Positions 1-9,147 are shown, counted from the stretch's first letter. The stretch: DNA of 64,000 nt from Phycisphaerales bacterium (GCA_022072615.1 JAJVHS010000010.1:1-64000), one strand, 5' to 3'. Notes: generated by a model from the sequence alone, not told the origin. Numbers and translations: made by a program.

Positions 1-122
1 AGCTCCAGTGGGAGGTCGCCGAGCGAGCGCGCGAGCAGCGCGAGCGCGAGATCCTCGACGACCAGGTGATGGTGGTCGACGAGGACGTGCCCGTCGGCGC
101 GACCATGAAGAAGGCGGCGTGA
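1..122 (+). CDS. C-terminal end of an unidentified protein (5' truncated)
   Basis: The window opens inside a coding frame that can be read from base 3 to a TGA stop at 120-122. It gives 39 residues starting LQWEVAERAREQ and ending GATMKKAA. The first part is charged and probably helical (AERAREQREREIL), followed by DDQVMVVDEDVPVG. Codon composition is GC-rich in third positions like the neighbours, which supports real coding. There is too little sequence to assign a family. It converges on the minus-strand peptidase at 257-1708, with 134 bases between them and no obvious hairpin terminator. Confidence 0.55.
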   Translation, partial: LQWEVAERAREQREREILDDQVMVVDEDVPVGATMKKAA

Positions 123-256
123 TGCGCCGGACTTGGTGCTCGGAACCGGGAACATCCGCCGGAATCACCGCGCAACCCCGGGACGTCGCACGGAAGCACC
201 CTCACCGACCAGGGCGCGAATCCGCCGCCGCTTTCCCGAGATGATTCCACGCGTGC

Positions 257-1708
257 TCAAAGAGCGAGCAGTTCATCCACCATCAGCGCGTGGCTGCGGG
301 CACCGAGTGTCAGGCAATCCAACTCGAACTTCTCGTTCGGCGAGTGGACGCGGTCGTCGTCGAGCCCGAAGCCCATGAAGATGGTGTCCAGGCCCAGCAC
401 GTCCTTGAGCATGCCCGCAACCGGGATGGACCCGCCGGACTTGATGAGCGCGGGGGACCGGCCGCCGGCTCGTTTGAGGGCCCGCGAGGCCGCCCGCATG
501 CCGGGTGAATCGATGGGCGTGGTGACGCCGAAGCCGCCGTGGTGGTCGGTGAGCTCCCACCGGCAGCCCGGCGGGGTGTGGTCCTTGCACCACTTGAAGA
601 AGAGCTTGGTGATCTTGCGCGGGTCCTGGTTGGCGACGAGCCGGAAACTGACCTTGGCGCTGGCGTGGCTGGCGATGACGGTCTTGGCGCCCTTGCCGGT
701 GTAGCCGCCGATGATGCCGTTGATCTCCGCGGTCGGGCGCCCCCACTCCCGCTCCAGCGCGGTGTAGCCGGCTTCGCCGATGTCCGCCGCCGGGGGCAGG
801 CCGATCTGCTTGAGCGCCGCCTTCTGGTTGAACTTGAGCGCGGCCCAGTTGGCCCGTTCCTGCTTGGTCAGCGGGACGACGTCGTCGTAGAAGCCGGGAA
901 TGGTGATCCTGCGCTTCTTGTCGTGGAGCTGCGCGAGCACCCGGGCGAGCTCGGTGATCGGATTGGGGCAACGCCCGCCCCACAGGCCCGAGTGCAGGTC
1001 CTGGTTCGAGGCATGGAGCGTCACCTCGGTGTACGCAAGGCCGCGCACGCCGTAGGTGATCGCGGGTTTGCCGCGGCCGAGCATGCCGGTATCGGAGATC
1101 AGGCAGACGTCGCACTCGCCAAGCGTCTTCTTGTGCGCCTTGACGAAGGCCTCGAGGTTCACGCTGCCGGTTTCCTCCTCGCCTTCGAGGAGAATCGTGT
1201 AGCTGGCGCCGCCCGCGGCCTTGCCGGTCGTCGCCTTCCAGGCTCGCATGGCCTCGAGGAAGGTCGTGACCTGGCCCTTGTCATCAACCGCGCCGCGAGC
1301 GACGACGCGCCGGCCGCCCGGCTCGCCTTTGCGCGCGTCGCGCACGACCGGGTTGAACGGGTCGGACTCCCACAGGTTGAGCGGATCGACGGGCTGAACG
1401 TCGTAGTGCCCGTAGAAGAGCACGTGCGGCCCCTTGTACGAGGGATCACCCTCGTTGTGGGCCAGGACGATGGGGTGGCCGCCGCCGTTGGACAGGTCGC
1501 CCGGGTGGTCCGGATCGCCGGTGGGGATCACCTTGGCGGAGAAGCCGCATTCTTCGAGTGCCCGGGCCGCCCAGTTCGCCGCCGCGACGCAGTCGTCCTT
1601 GTACGCGGGGTCGGTGCTGATGCTCTTGATCTTGAGCCAGTCAACGAGCCGGTCGACGGCGGCATCCTGGTTTGATTCGAGCCACGACAGAACACCATTG
1701 GTAGACAT
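257..1708 (-). CDS. M20 family metallopeptidase (dipeptidase-like)
   Basis: A 483-residue zinc-dependent exopeptidase of the M20 family, which usually cleaves dipeptides or the terminal residue of short peptides in the cytoplasm. The di-metal centre is readable: GHYDVQP with His101 and Asp103, ARGAVDDKG around Asp142, the catalytic LLEGEEETGS with Glu177/Glu178, ISDTG with Asp206, and a late His in RVHSPNEKF. A dimerisation insert lies between about residues 220 and 390, starting near LHSGLWGG. The length matches the CNDP/PepV-type dipeptidase branch rather than the shorter ArgE/DapE branch. There is no signal peptide. It lies 51 bases downstream of the kinase gene on the same strand and may be co-transcribed with it, but a functional link is only a guess. 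The exact substrate cannot be read from sequence. Confidence 0.9.
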   Translation of the reverse strand: MSTNGVLSWLESNQDAAVDRLVDWLKIKSISTDPAYKDDCVAAANWAARALEECGFSAKVIPTGDPDHPGDLSNGGGHPIVLAHNEGDPSYKGPHVLFYGHYDVQPVDPLNLWESDPFNPVVRDARKGEPGGRRVVARGAVDDKGQVTTFLEAMRAWKATTGKAAGGASYTILLEGEEETGSVNLEAFVKAHKKTLGECDVCLISDTGMLGRGKPAITYGVRGLAYTEVTLHASNQDLHSGLWGGRCPNPITELARVLAQLHDKKRRITIPGFYDDVVPLTKQERANWAALKFNQKAALKQIGLPPAADIGEAGYTALEREWGRPTAEINGIIGGYTGKGAKTVIASHASAKVSFRLVANQDPRKITKLFFKWCKDHTPPGCRWELTDHHGGFGVTTPIDSPGMRAASRALKRAGGRSPALIKSGGSIPVAGMLKDVLGLDTIFMGFGLDDDRVHSPNEKFELDCLTLGARSHALMVDELLAL

Positions 1709-1759
1709 GATCGCCTCCGCGGATGGAAAGGTCCGAATGAGCGGAGGATAGCGATCTCG

Positions 1760-4276
1760 TCAGAAGCTGCCGCGCTGGAGGCTGCGCTGGGCGGTCAGGA
1801 ACAGCTCTCGCAGGTGCTCGGCCTCCCCCGGGTCGTCCGAGTGCCGCGTGACAAGCGACACACCCAGGGCGGACGCGGGGTCGATCTCTGATCGCGGGCC
1901 GAGGGTCTGGCCGTGGAAGCGGAGCACCAGGTCGAACTCGGGGTAGAGGCCGGCCCAGTTCGAGATGACATCGCGCACCTGGTCGGAATCCCACGGAAGG
2001 GCGGAGGAGACGGCGACAAGCTCGGCGGTCTGGGTGACAAGCTCGTCCTTGGTCTCGGCCGGGATCACCACGCCCGGGGTTTCGCCGACGACCGTGAAGC
2101 CGAGCTCCTCGAAGCGGCCGACGATGTGGCGGATGGCGGTTTCGTGCGCGGACGAGAGGGGGCGCTGGAGGTCGACCCAGACGAAGATCGTTCCATCGGC
2201 CACCCCGTGGTCGAACGACGCCGCGGCGAGCTGGGCATCGTCCATCTCGACGGCGCCATCGGGCGGCGCGATCGCGGGTTCGGGGGCCATGGGCGGCACG
2301 GGCGCGATGGGCGGCAGCGGGATCGTCATGTTCGCCCAGCCGCCTTCCCAATCCGACTCCGAGAAGCTGGCGCCGCCGCGGCGGGACTGCGAGTTCAGGC
2401 TGTAGGCGACGATGCCGCCGACCACGAGCACGCAGATTCCCAGGAACACAAAGAGAGCCATGAAGACGCCCACGTTGGGCTCGGTCGAGAACTGCCGACC
2501 GGCTCGGCGCGACGCCATGCGGGTGGTGGCTCGCTCGCGCCGAGCGGAGGCGCGGGCGCGGGCGGACTTGAGCTGCTCGACGGCCGAGCGGCGGACATTG
2601 GGGATGGGTGTGAAGCCCGCGGGCGCGGCGGGCATCTCCACGGGCTGCATGATCGGGGCGGCGACCGGCGCCACCGCCGCGGCGTAGGCCGCCGGGGCTG
2701 CCGGGGACGCGACGGCCGCGGCGCCGCCCTGGTCGTGGCGGATCGAGAACTCGCCCGTCCACCAGTTGCGGATCGAGATCCTGGGCTTGGACGGGCGGCG
2801 ATGCGGCGCGGGCGGGACGGGTGAACCCGCGAAGGCGGCTCGGCCGGGCTGGGCGCGGTCGTCGCGGAACCCGGCGGCGGCGGGCTGGCCGAACGGGGCC
2901 GGCGGCGGGTTCATCGGGGGCATGTTGACGAAGGTCGGGCGGTAGGCGGCCTCGTCGAAGGGGCGCGGCGAGTCGGGGACCTGGCCCTGCATGCTCGGCA
3001 GGTCGATGGGCTTGAGCGCAAAGGCATCGGGCGCGGAGGCGACGGCCCGGAGGTCCAGGAGCATCGCGGCCGCGGAGGGGTAGCGCTTGTCGTAGTCGGC
3101 CATGGCGCGGCGGATGACCCACTTGAGCGCCTCGGGGCAGCGGCGGGTGACCTGGCTGAGCACGCCGTGCGCGGGGAAGGAGTTCTCGATGATCGAATAG
3201 AGGACCGCGCCGGCGGCGTAGACGTCAAAGCGGGCGCCGTCGACCTCGGACACCTTGACGCCCTTGAGCGCCAGGCGGACGAGCTCGGGGTCGCGGAAGT
3301 ACTCGGTGCCGTGCGTGGTCAGCGTCATCGAGGACCGCAGCGGGGTGACCAGGCCGAAGTCGACCAGGTGGGCGCGCTGCCCGTCGACGATGATGTTGTC
3401 GGGCTTGACGTCCTTGTGCCACAGGCCGCCGCGGTGGTAGTTCTCGAGGGTGTCGAGCAGGTCGATGATGTAGCTCACGCCCGCGTGCAGGTGGCGGTCA
3501 TCGAGGCCGGTGCCGCCGCTGGCGGCGTGGAGCTGCGGCGTGACGAGGCCCAGCGGCTGGCCGGGAACGTACCGCATCACGTAGTGGAAGCGGCTGTTGG
3601 TGAGCTCGTGGTCCAGGACCAGGCCGAGCTTGCGAGCGGCGTCCAGGGCCCGGCTCTCGCGGACGATCTGCGGCAGTTCGCTGCCGTCCTCGAGGCTGAA
3701 GGTCTTGATGACGACCTGCTGCACGTCGCGGTAGCCGGCGCGGTCAAAGGCGGCTCGCTTCGCGGGCTCGGGGCTGGCGACGTAGAGCTTGCCGCCCGAT
3801 CCGCCGGCCTGCAGCGACCCGATGATGGTGTAGCCGTCGAACTGCTGGTGCCGTCCGCCGCGCGGGCGGTCGGTGATGGGCGCGGCGGCGACGGCGGCCG
3901 GGAGCCGCTTCTCGAGGCCCTCGGTGAGGGCCGAGAGGAGCAGCAGGCGGGCGGGGTGGCCGATCACCAGGCGGTAGATGGACAGGCCGGCGGAGACGAT
4001 CTCCGACTGCAGCGATCGGCCGTAGTGGGCCGAGGCGGACCAGCGGCCGAGCACGACGTTGCCGATGATCAGCGGGACCATCACGATCGCCGTGACGACC
4101 GACCCGACGAGCCGCAGCGCATCGATCAGCATCCCGGTGACGAACCTGAAGATGTGCTTGATGAGCCAGCCGATGCCCTTGAAGATCGGCACGATCAGGA
4201 AGACCACCAGGAACACGCCGACGGCGATGCCAAGCACGGCGAGCAGCAGGACGATGATGGGTGCGCCAAGCGCCAT
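1760..4276 (-). CDS. Membrane-anchored Ser/Thr protein kinase
   Basis: An 838-residue protein with two N-terminal hydrophobic segments (about residues 5-30 and 52-75), a protein kinase domain (about 148-415), a long Pro/Ala-rich linker, a further membrane segment (about 603-626) and a C-terminal domain of about 200 residues. Kinase landmarks are VVIKTF with Lys191, the alphaC Glu207 (VRESRA), the catalytic loop HKDVKPDN at 287-294 (HKD rather than HRD), DFG at 306-308 and DVY at 351. The glycine-rich loop is atypical (LQAGGSGGK). Catalysis is likely but not certain. The C-terminal domain, after the last membrane segment, was not recognised; it could be a sensor. The gene follows the sigma factor 4331-5095 by 54 bases on the same strand, the sigma factor/kinase pairing described for planctomycetes, so the kinase probably acts on that sigma factor or its regulators. 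Confidence 0.88.
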   Translation of the reverse strand: MALGAPIIVLLLAVLGIAVGVFLVVFLIVPIFKGIGWLIKHIFRFVTGMLIDALRLVGSVVTAIVMVPLIIGNVVLGRWSASAHYGRSLQSEIVSAGLSIYRLVIGHPARLLLLSALTEGLEKRLPAAVAAAPITDRPRGGRHQQFDGYTIIGSLQAGGSGGKLYVASPEPAKRAAFDRAGYRDVQQVVIKTFSLEDGSELPQIVRESRALDAARKLGLVLDHELTNSRFHYVMRYVPGQPLGLVTPQLHAASGGTGLDDRHLHAGVSYIIDLLDTLENYHRGGLWHKDVKPDNIIVDGQRAHLVDFGLVTPLRSSMTLTTHGTEYFRDPELVRLALKGVKVSEVDGARFDVYAAGAVLYSIIENSFPAHGVLSQVTRRCPEALKWVIRRAMADYDKRYPSAAAMLLDLRAVASAPDAFALKPIDLPSMQGQVPDSPRPFDEAAYRPTFVNMPPMNPPPAPFGQPAAAGFRDDRAQPGRAAFAGSPVPPAPHRRPSKPRISIRNWWTGEFSIRHDQGGAAAVASPAAPAAYAAAVAPVAAPIMQPVEMPAAPAGFTPIPNVRRSAVEQLKSARARASARRERATTRMASRRAGRQFSTEPNVGVFMALFVFLGICVLVVGGIVAYSLNSQSRRGGASFSESDWEGGWANMTIPLPPIAPVPPMAPEPAIAPPDGAVEMDDAQLAAASFDHGVADGTIFVWVDLQRPLSSAHETAIRHIVGRFEELGFTVVGETPGVVIPAETKDELVTQTAELVAVSSALPWDSDQVRDVISNWAGLYPEFDLVLRFHGQTLGPRSEIDPASALGVSLVTRHSDDPGEAEHLRELFLTAQRSLQRGSF

Positions 4277-4330
4277 AGAACCCTCGCGCGTCGTTGGCGG
4301 GGAGAGGCCCGAGCAGGCCGTTCCCCGGGG

Positions 4331-5095
4331 TCACACCAGCCGAGCCGCCTGATCCTGGCGGCGGAGCTCCATCTGCTGGTGATAGATCTCGCCGATCGCT
4401 TCGTCGAACATGGCGTCGTCGGCGGCTCCGGGATCTTGTTTGGGAGTGATCAAGAGCCCGTTTCGCGCGGCTTCCTCTCGTTCGTCTTCGGTAAAGCTGT
4501 AGGTCGTGATGACCTGGGCGAGCCGGGCCCGGAGCACATCTCGGACTTTCGCGAGCCGCCGCGACACGGTTGGCTCGCTGGTTCCCAGGGCGCCGGCGAC
4601 TTCCTTGCCGCTCTTTCCTTCCAGCACGCGCATGCTGAAAATCGAGAAATCGAGGAATTCCGTTTCTTTCTGGACCAGGCGGATCGCGGCTTCCACCTTG
4701 GCTCGGAACACCGCGGCCTCGTAGGCCGAATCGACGGGCGCCGCCGAGGAGGCGGACATCCAGCTTTCATCCAGCTCGGTGAATTTGCGGTGGCCGCCCC
4801 GCTTCTGGGCCATGCGGCGGTCCATCTCGTCGCCCAGAACGTGCTTGGCGATCGCCAGCAGCCACGTGGAGAAGCGGGCGCCGCGGGAAGGATCGAAGCG
4901 GTCGATGGATTCGGAGAGGGCGGCCAGGGTTTCCTGCGACAAGTCGCGGACGGTCTCGCTGCCGATCCGGCCGCGCCCCCACTTGGTGAGCTGGGCCCGG
5001 ACGACGGGGCCGAAGGTTTCCCAGAGCTCGAACCAGGCGGCCTGGTCGCTGGCTTTGAGGCGGCCGATGAAGTTGGTCGTCAGGCTGCTCAGCAT
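4331..5095 (-). CDS. RNA polymerase sigma factor, ECF-like sigma-70 family
   Basis: A sigma factor of about 254 residues with region 2 (DLSQETLAALSESIDRF through FSTWLLAIAKHVLGDEMDR) and region 4 with a helix-turn-helix (GKSGKEVAGALGTSEPTVSR). It would direct RNA polymerase to a dedicated promoter set. The ATG at 5095 is preferred because AAGGGG lies nine bases upstream; an in-frame GTG at 5125 would add ten residues. A C-terminal tail of about 50 residues after region 4 is rich in Glu, Asp and Gln and is longer than in minimal ECF factors; such tails can carry regulatory contacts. The kinase gene follows on the same strand. No anti-sigma gene is adjacent, consistent with kinase-based control, which is inferred from family knowledge and not shown here. 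Confidence 0.88.
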   Translation of the reverse strand: MLSSLTTNFIGRLKASDQAAWFELWETFGPVVRAQLTKWGRGRIGSETVRDLSQETLAALSESIDRFDPSRGARFSTWLLAIAKHVLGDEMDRRMAQKRGGHRKFTELDESWMSASSAAPVDSAYEAAVFRAKVEAAIRLVQKETEFLDFSIFSMRVLEGKSGKEVAGALGTSEPTVSRRLAKVRDVLRARLAQVITTYSFTEDEREEAARNGLLITPKQDPGAADDAMFDEAIGEIYHQQMELRRQDQAARLV

Positions 5096-5561
5096 CGGCC
5101 CAATCCCCTTGACCCGCGGGCGCACTCATAGCCTGTACGCCACCCGGCACCGTGTCTTTGGGAGCTCGCGGGCCCCGGTTTCAATCATATCAGGGGCCAG
5201 GGCGGCCAACGGCGGCCGACTCCGTCGCCAGCGACCGCGGACGAGCGAGAAAAGCCCGGGAATGAGCGGAATCCGGGCACGGCCGTCCACGGCGATAAAG
5301 CGAAGGCGGGCATACGGCCCGAATGGCGTCAGAAAGAGGACCGCACGCCGCCCGGGCGTCCGACGAGGACTGATAACGATCGGCCTGGGCCCCCCTCGCC
5401 CCCTCGCCGGCTCCAGAATGGGGGTGCCTGGGACAAATCCATCTTTCTCCCCGGCCGGTTCATCCGGGCATGAAATTGAACGTGGCCGGTTCCCAAACAC
5501 GTCTTCGAGCACACAACGGGCCGCTTTGAGACGACCCGACTAGCTGCAAGGAGACTCAGCC
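5096..5561. other. Gene-free divergent interval upstream of the sigma factor and coiled-coil gene
   Basis: No convincing coding frame lies between the sigma factor start and the coiled-coil gene. The interval must carry the promoters of both divergent genes. No clear -35/-10 pair, strong palindrome or repeat was found by eye. The last 20 bases contain the AAGGAG ribosome binding site of the plus-strand gene. Confidence 0.5.
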
Positions 5562-6518
5562 ATGTTCGTGAAGTGCCTCGTTCGTACCGCGGTGATCGCG
5601 GGCCTCGTCGGCGGCGCGGCGGTCGTCATCGCCGGTCCCGAACGCGTCGGGTGCCTGGTCAGCCAGACCCGCGGGGCGATCAACAACCAGATCGACAAGG
5701 CCATCGACGACCCGGTCGCCCTGCGGGCGCAGATCCGGTCGCTCGAGCAGCAGTACCCGGAGAAGATCGCGGAGGTCCGCGGTGACCTGGGCGAGCTGAA
5801 GCAGCAGGTCTCGCAGCTCAACCAGGAGCGCGAGCTGTCCGAGCGCGTGGTGGCCCTGGCTGACCGCGACCTTGGCCAGATGACGACGCTCATCGCCCGG
5901 GCCGAGAACGCCCAGGCCGACGGCGCCATCGTCCGGGTGGTGTTCAACAACCAGCCGGTGAACCTCGAGGACGCGTACAGCAAGGCGACGCGCATGCAGC
6001 AGGTCAAGGAGGCCCACGCGGCCCGCCTGGCCGACATCGACCGCGACCTGGGCTACCTGGGCCAGCAGGAAGAGCGTCTCACCGAGCTGCTCAGCCAGCT
6101 CGAGACCGAGCACGCGAGCTTCCAGACCCAGCTCTGGCAGCTCGACCGTCAGATCGACGCGATCAGCCGCAACGAGCGGATGATCTCGATGATGGAGAAG
6201 CGCCAGGAGACGATCGACCGTCACAGCCGCTACCGGGCCGACAGCCTCGATCAGCTCAGCGCCCGCTTCGCGGAGATCCGCAGCAAGCAGGAAGCTCGTC
6301 TGCAGGGGCTGACCACCAGCCGGTCGATGACCAACTACGAAGACCGGGCCAGGATCGAGCTCGACGCCCGGAACTTCAGCGAGCCCAAGGCGGTCGAGGT
6401 GCAGATCAAGCCGCCGGTGATCGACATCCGCCCGGACAACACCTCGGGCGACGGAACGCACGACGTCGAAACCCTCGGTCCCAAGACCGGCGGCGGCGTG
6501 GCGAGCCGGGCGAGCTGA
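5562..6518 (+). CDS. Membrane-anchored coiled-coil protein, function unknown
   Basis: A 318-residue protein starting at an ATG with AAGGAG eight bases upstream. Residues 6-24 form a hydrophobic segment (AVIAGLVGGAAVVIAG), either a signal anchor or an uncleaved signal peptide. Residues about 45-115 and 145-280 are rich in Glu, Gln, Arg and Leu with heptad-like spacing (LEQQYPEKIAEVRGDLGELK) and should form long coiled coils. The last 40 residues are Gly/Thr/Pro-rich and probably disordered. The architecture suggests a membrane-tethered structural or scaffolding protein facing the periplasm. It resembles no enzyme family I know. It ends just before a strong terminator and appears monocistronic. 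Confidence 0.8.
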   Translation: MFVKCLVRTAVIAGLVGGAAVVIAGPERVGCLVSQTRGAINNQIDKAIDDPVALRAQIRSLEQQYPEKIAEVRGDLGELKQQVSQLNQERELSERVVALADRDLGQMTTLIARAENAQADGAIVRVVFNNQPVNLEDAYSKATRMQQVKEAHAARLADIDRDLGYLGQQEERLTELLSQLETEHASFQTQLWQLDRQIDAISRNERMISMMEKRQETIDRHSRYRADSLDQLSARFAEIRSKQEARLQGLTTSRSMTNYEDRARIELDARNFSEPKAVEVQIKPPVIDIRPDNTSGDGTHDVETLGPKTGGGVASRAS

Positions 6519-6541
6519 GCACGCTCTGATTCAAACCGCGT

Positions 6542-7723
6542 TCACGAACCCCCGGAGACATCCGGGGGTTTTTCATTGAACGATGACGCGATCGGCTCGC
6601 CGCACTCCGGGCAGCGGTCGCCCTTGACGCCCAGCAGCGGGTACTCGCACGCGGTGCAGCGCGGCTCGCGGATGGTGACGCGGATGACGAGGTTGCAGTT
6701 CGAGCAGTGGCCGGTGCGCGGCGCGACCTCGATGGGCTGGCCTTTCCCGCAGTGCGGGCAGGTGAGGTCGACTTTCGTGATGGCGGAGGACAACGGCCCG
6801 GCGATCGCTCCGGCGGACTTCTTCTGCAGGCGGTACAGGATCAGCACCGCCATGGTCCCGCACGTGGCCATCAGCGCCGACGCGCCCAGGATCCGCGTCG
6901 GGATGTCGGAACCGGAACTGTCGTACCACTGGTCCACGAGCACGACGATCGTGGTCGAGATGCCCGCCCCAGCCATGCCGATGATCGCCGCGAGCTTGGC
7001 CCAGAACCCGGCCTGCCCGGCGGGCACTCGCTTCATGACGTTGGCGTGGCCGATGACGAATGCCACGCTCGCCATGGCGGTGAAAAGGGTCGGGTCGCCG
7101 GACCTGTCAAACCACGTGCCGTAGATGCCCAGGGAGAACTGAACCAGCGCCGAGAGCACGCCGACCCAGGGCCACAGCGGCCCGGCTCGTCCCGCACCGA
7201 CCAGGCACATGGCGGCGGCCGCTCCGGCTCCGGCGATGTGCATCGCGGAGATCCCGAGGTTCTCATCAAGCGGGTGCGATCCCGTCCAGACGGCCGCGAT
7301 ACCGACGACAGCGCCGAGCATGCCGGCCACAACCGCGACCCGAGCCGCCCAGGAATAGCCCGTCTTGTTCCAGGCCGTGAGGAGGAACCCCGGCACCACC
7401 CCGCCGAAGAGCACCAGGAACCCGGTGCCCGCGAGCCGGGCTTCAGCCCACCACGAGATAATCAACCCGCCCCAGATCGCGGCAAAGAACACGATCATCG
7501 CCAGAACGATCGCCGAAAGCCCCACCATGCCGCCCGGGCGGGAGGAGTCCTTGTCGAGCAGCCGCGACACCGGGATGGCAAGGGCGATGCAGAGGGCCGC
7601 GGCGCAGGCGGTGAGGGCGGCCCGGCCGGTGACGGACGGAGCGGCGAAAATCGCGATGATGCCCGTAAAGGCGGCGGCGGCGAGGGTAAGCAGGAGCAGC
7701 TTGAGGAGTCCTCGGGCCCGCAT
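6542..7723 (-). CDS. Polytopic membrane protein with C-terminal zinc ribbons
   Basis: About 393 residues from the ATG at 7723 (MRARGLLKLLLLT). The frame extends to 7951, but the extra 76 residues are Arg/Pro-rich and run through non-coding-looking DNA. Eight or nine hydrophobic segments fill residues 1-305. The cytoplasmic tail carries two zinc-ribbon-like modules: CPHCGKGQ with CSNCN, and CTACEYPLLG with CPECGEPI. The second module has the shape of a tail common in planctomycete membrane proteins. The role is unknown; the cysteine pairs suggest metal binding for structure. It converges on the coiled-coil gene and is divergent from mreB. Confidence 0.75.
   Translation of the reverse strand: MRARGLLKLLLLTLAAAAFTGIIAIFAAPSVTGRAALTACAAALCIALAIPVSRLLDKDSSRPGGMVGLSAIVLAMIVFFAAIWGGLIISWWAEARLAGTGFLVLFGGVVPGFLLTAWNKTGYSWAARVAVVAGMLGAVVGIAAVWTGSHPLDENLGISAMHIAGAGAAAAMCLVGAGRAGPLWPWVGVLSALVQFSLGIYGTWFDRSGDPTLFTAMASVAFVIGHANVMKRVPAGQAGFWAKLAAIIGMAGAGISTTIVVLVDQWYDSSGSDIPTRILGASALMATCGTMAVLILYRLQKKSAGAIAGPLSSAITKVDLTCPHCGKGQPIEVAPRTGHCSNCNLVIRVTIREPRCTACEYPLLGVKGDRCPECGEPIASSFNEKPPDVSGGS
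6547..6573 (+). terminator. Rho-independent terminator overlapping the 3' end of the converging gene
   Basis: AACCCCCGGA (6547-6556), loop GACA, then TCCGGGGGTT (6561-6570) and a T tract through 6573. The 10-base stem is perfect. It serves the coiled-coil gene ending at 6518. The minus-strand gene 6542-7723 ends inside this structure, so the hairpin also encodes its last residues (KPPDVSG). On the minus strand no T tract follows. Confidence 0.85.
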
Positions 7724-7956
7724 GACGGCAGCGTAGCGGAATCCCGCCCGGGGGCGAGCAGGTCGCCCACGCCGGGTCGGACGCGCACGGATGGCGGAAT
7801 GCCGCGTCTCACGCCTCTCCAGCACGCCACCGGCCGTCCCCGCAACCTCCTGGCGGCGAATGGCAATCGGCCATAACTGCCGATAACCTCTCCGAGACAG
7901 TCGCTTCCCGACCGTCATTGAACCCGGCACCGCCCGGGAGCAGGAGTGCATTCCGC

Positions 7957-9009
7957 GTGCTGCTTGACCGGATCCTGGGCTTGTTCAGCGTCGACATGGG
8001 CATCGACCTTGGTACCTGCAACACCCTCGTGTCGGTGCGGGGCCAGGGGATCGTCTTGAATGAACCGAGCGTGGTGGCGGTGAAGAAGGGCACCAACCAG
8101 GTGCTCAAGAACGGCCAGGCGGTCGGCTGGGTGGCCAAGGAGATGCTCGGCAAGACCCCCGGATCGATCTCGGCGATCCGCCCCCTCAAGGACGGCGTGA
8201 TCTCCGACTTTGAGATCACCGAGGCGATGCTCAAGTACTTCATCAACAAGGTCAACGGCCGCTCGCGGATCTTCGGCCCGCGGGTCGTGATCTCGATCCC
8301 CTCGGGCATCACGGCGGTTGAGAAGCGCGCGGTGTTCGACTCGGCCGAGCGGGCGGGGGCGCGCCGGACGTACCTGATCGAGGAGCCCATCGCGGCCGCG
8401 ATCGGGGCGGGGCTGCCCTTTGCGGAAGCGACCGCCTCCATGATCGTGGACATCGGCGGCGGCACCACGGAGGTCGCGATCATGTCGCTGGCGGACATCG
8501 CGACCTGCGAGTCGGTCCGGGTCGCGGGCGACGACATGGACGAGGCGATCATCAACCACATGAAGCGCTCGTACAACATGATGATCGGCGAGCAGACGGC
8601 CGAACGCATCAAGATCGAGATCGGGTCGGCGTACCCCATCGGCCCCGAGACGACCATGGAGGTCCGCGGCCGCGACATGATCTCCGGCCTGCCCCGCAAG
8701 ACGACGATCACGAGCGAAGAAATCCGCGAGGCGCTCCAGGAGCCCGTGACGGCGATCGTCGAGGCGGTCACGCGGACCCTCGAACGCGCCGAGCCGGAAC
8801 TGGCGGCCGACCTCGTGGAGAACGGCATCACCATGGCCGGCGGCGGGTCGCTCCTGCGCGGGCTCACCAACGTCGTGCAGAAGGCGACCGGCCTGGACAC
8901 CAAGCTCGCCGAGGACCCCCTCACCTGCGTCGCCCGGGGAACGAGCATCTACCTCGAGCACATCGAGGAGTGGAAGCAGACGCTCGAGAATGACATGGAG
9001 GGCGCGTGA
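7957..9009 (+). CDS. mreB: Rod shape-determining protein MreB
   Basis: A bacterial actin homologue of about 350 residues that polymerises under the membrane and positions cell-wall synthesis. Actin-fold motifs are clear: phosphate-1 IDLGTCNTLV, phosphate-2 VDIGGGTTEVAI, and the adenosine motif MAGGGSLLRGL. The GTG at 7957 gives MLLDRILGLFSVDMGIDLGT, matching the amphipathic N-terminus usual in MreB, with AGGAG ten bases upstream; a TTG at 7918 would add 13 unusual residues. It is first in mreB-mreC-mreD. The stop codon TGA (9007-9009) is also the first base triplet of an inverted-repeat flank described separately. The C-terminus has an extra acidic extension (LEHIEEWKQTLENDMEGA). Confidence 0.96.
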   Translation: MLLDRILGLFSVDMGIDLGTCNTLVSVRGQGIVLNEPSVVAVKKGTNQVLKNGQAVGWVAKEMLGKTPGSISAIRPLKDGVISDFEITEAMLKYFINKVNGRSRIFGPRVVISIPSGITAVEKRAVFDSAERAGARRTYLIEEPIAAAIGAGLPFAEATASMIVDIGGGTTEVAIMSLADIATCESVRVAGDDMDEAIINHMKRSYNMMIGEQTAERIKIEIGSAYPIGPETTMEVRGRDMISGLPRKTTITSEEIREALQEPVTAIVEAVTRTLERAEPELAADLVENGITMAGGGSLLRGLTNVVQKATGLDTKLAEDPLTCVARGTSIYLEHIEEWKQTLENDMEGA

Positions 9010-9147
9010 GAAGGCCCTGGGCACCGGGCATCAGGCACTGGTGAAGCGATGAGGCGACCGGGCGCCCAGTTGCGGAGAAATACCTGCGAACGGCACGAGT
9101 TGCCGGCGTTCACTGATGCCTAGTGCCCAGTCCCTGGTGCCTTCTCA
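9007..9147. repeat. Two oppositely oriented arrays of degenerate heptamers between mreB and mreC
   Basis: Array 1 (9013-9040) reads GGCCCTG, GGCACCG, GGCATCA, GGCACTG. Array 2 (9114-9141) on the opposite strand reads GGCACCA, GGGACTG, GGCACTA, GGCATCA. Each array is preceded, in its own direction, by the same six bases TGAGAA (9007-9012 and the complement of 9142-9147). Allowing a seven-base gap, the arms pair over about 28 positions with three mismatches, so the mRNA could fold into a long hairpin with its base at the mreC start codon. Confidence 0.75.
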
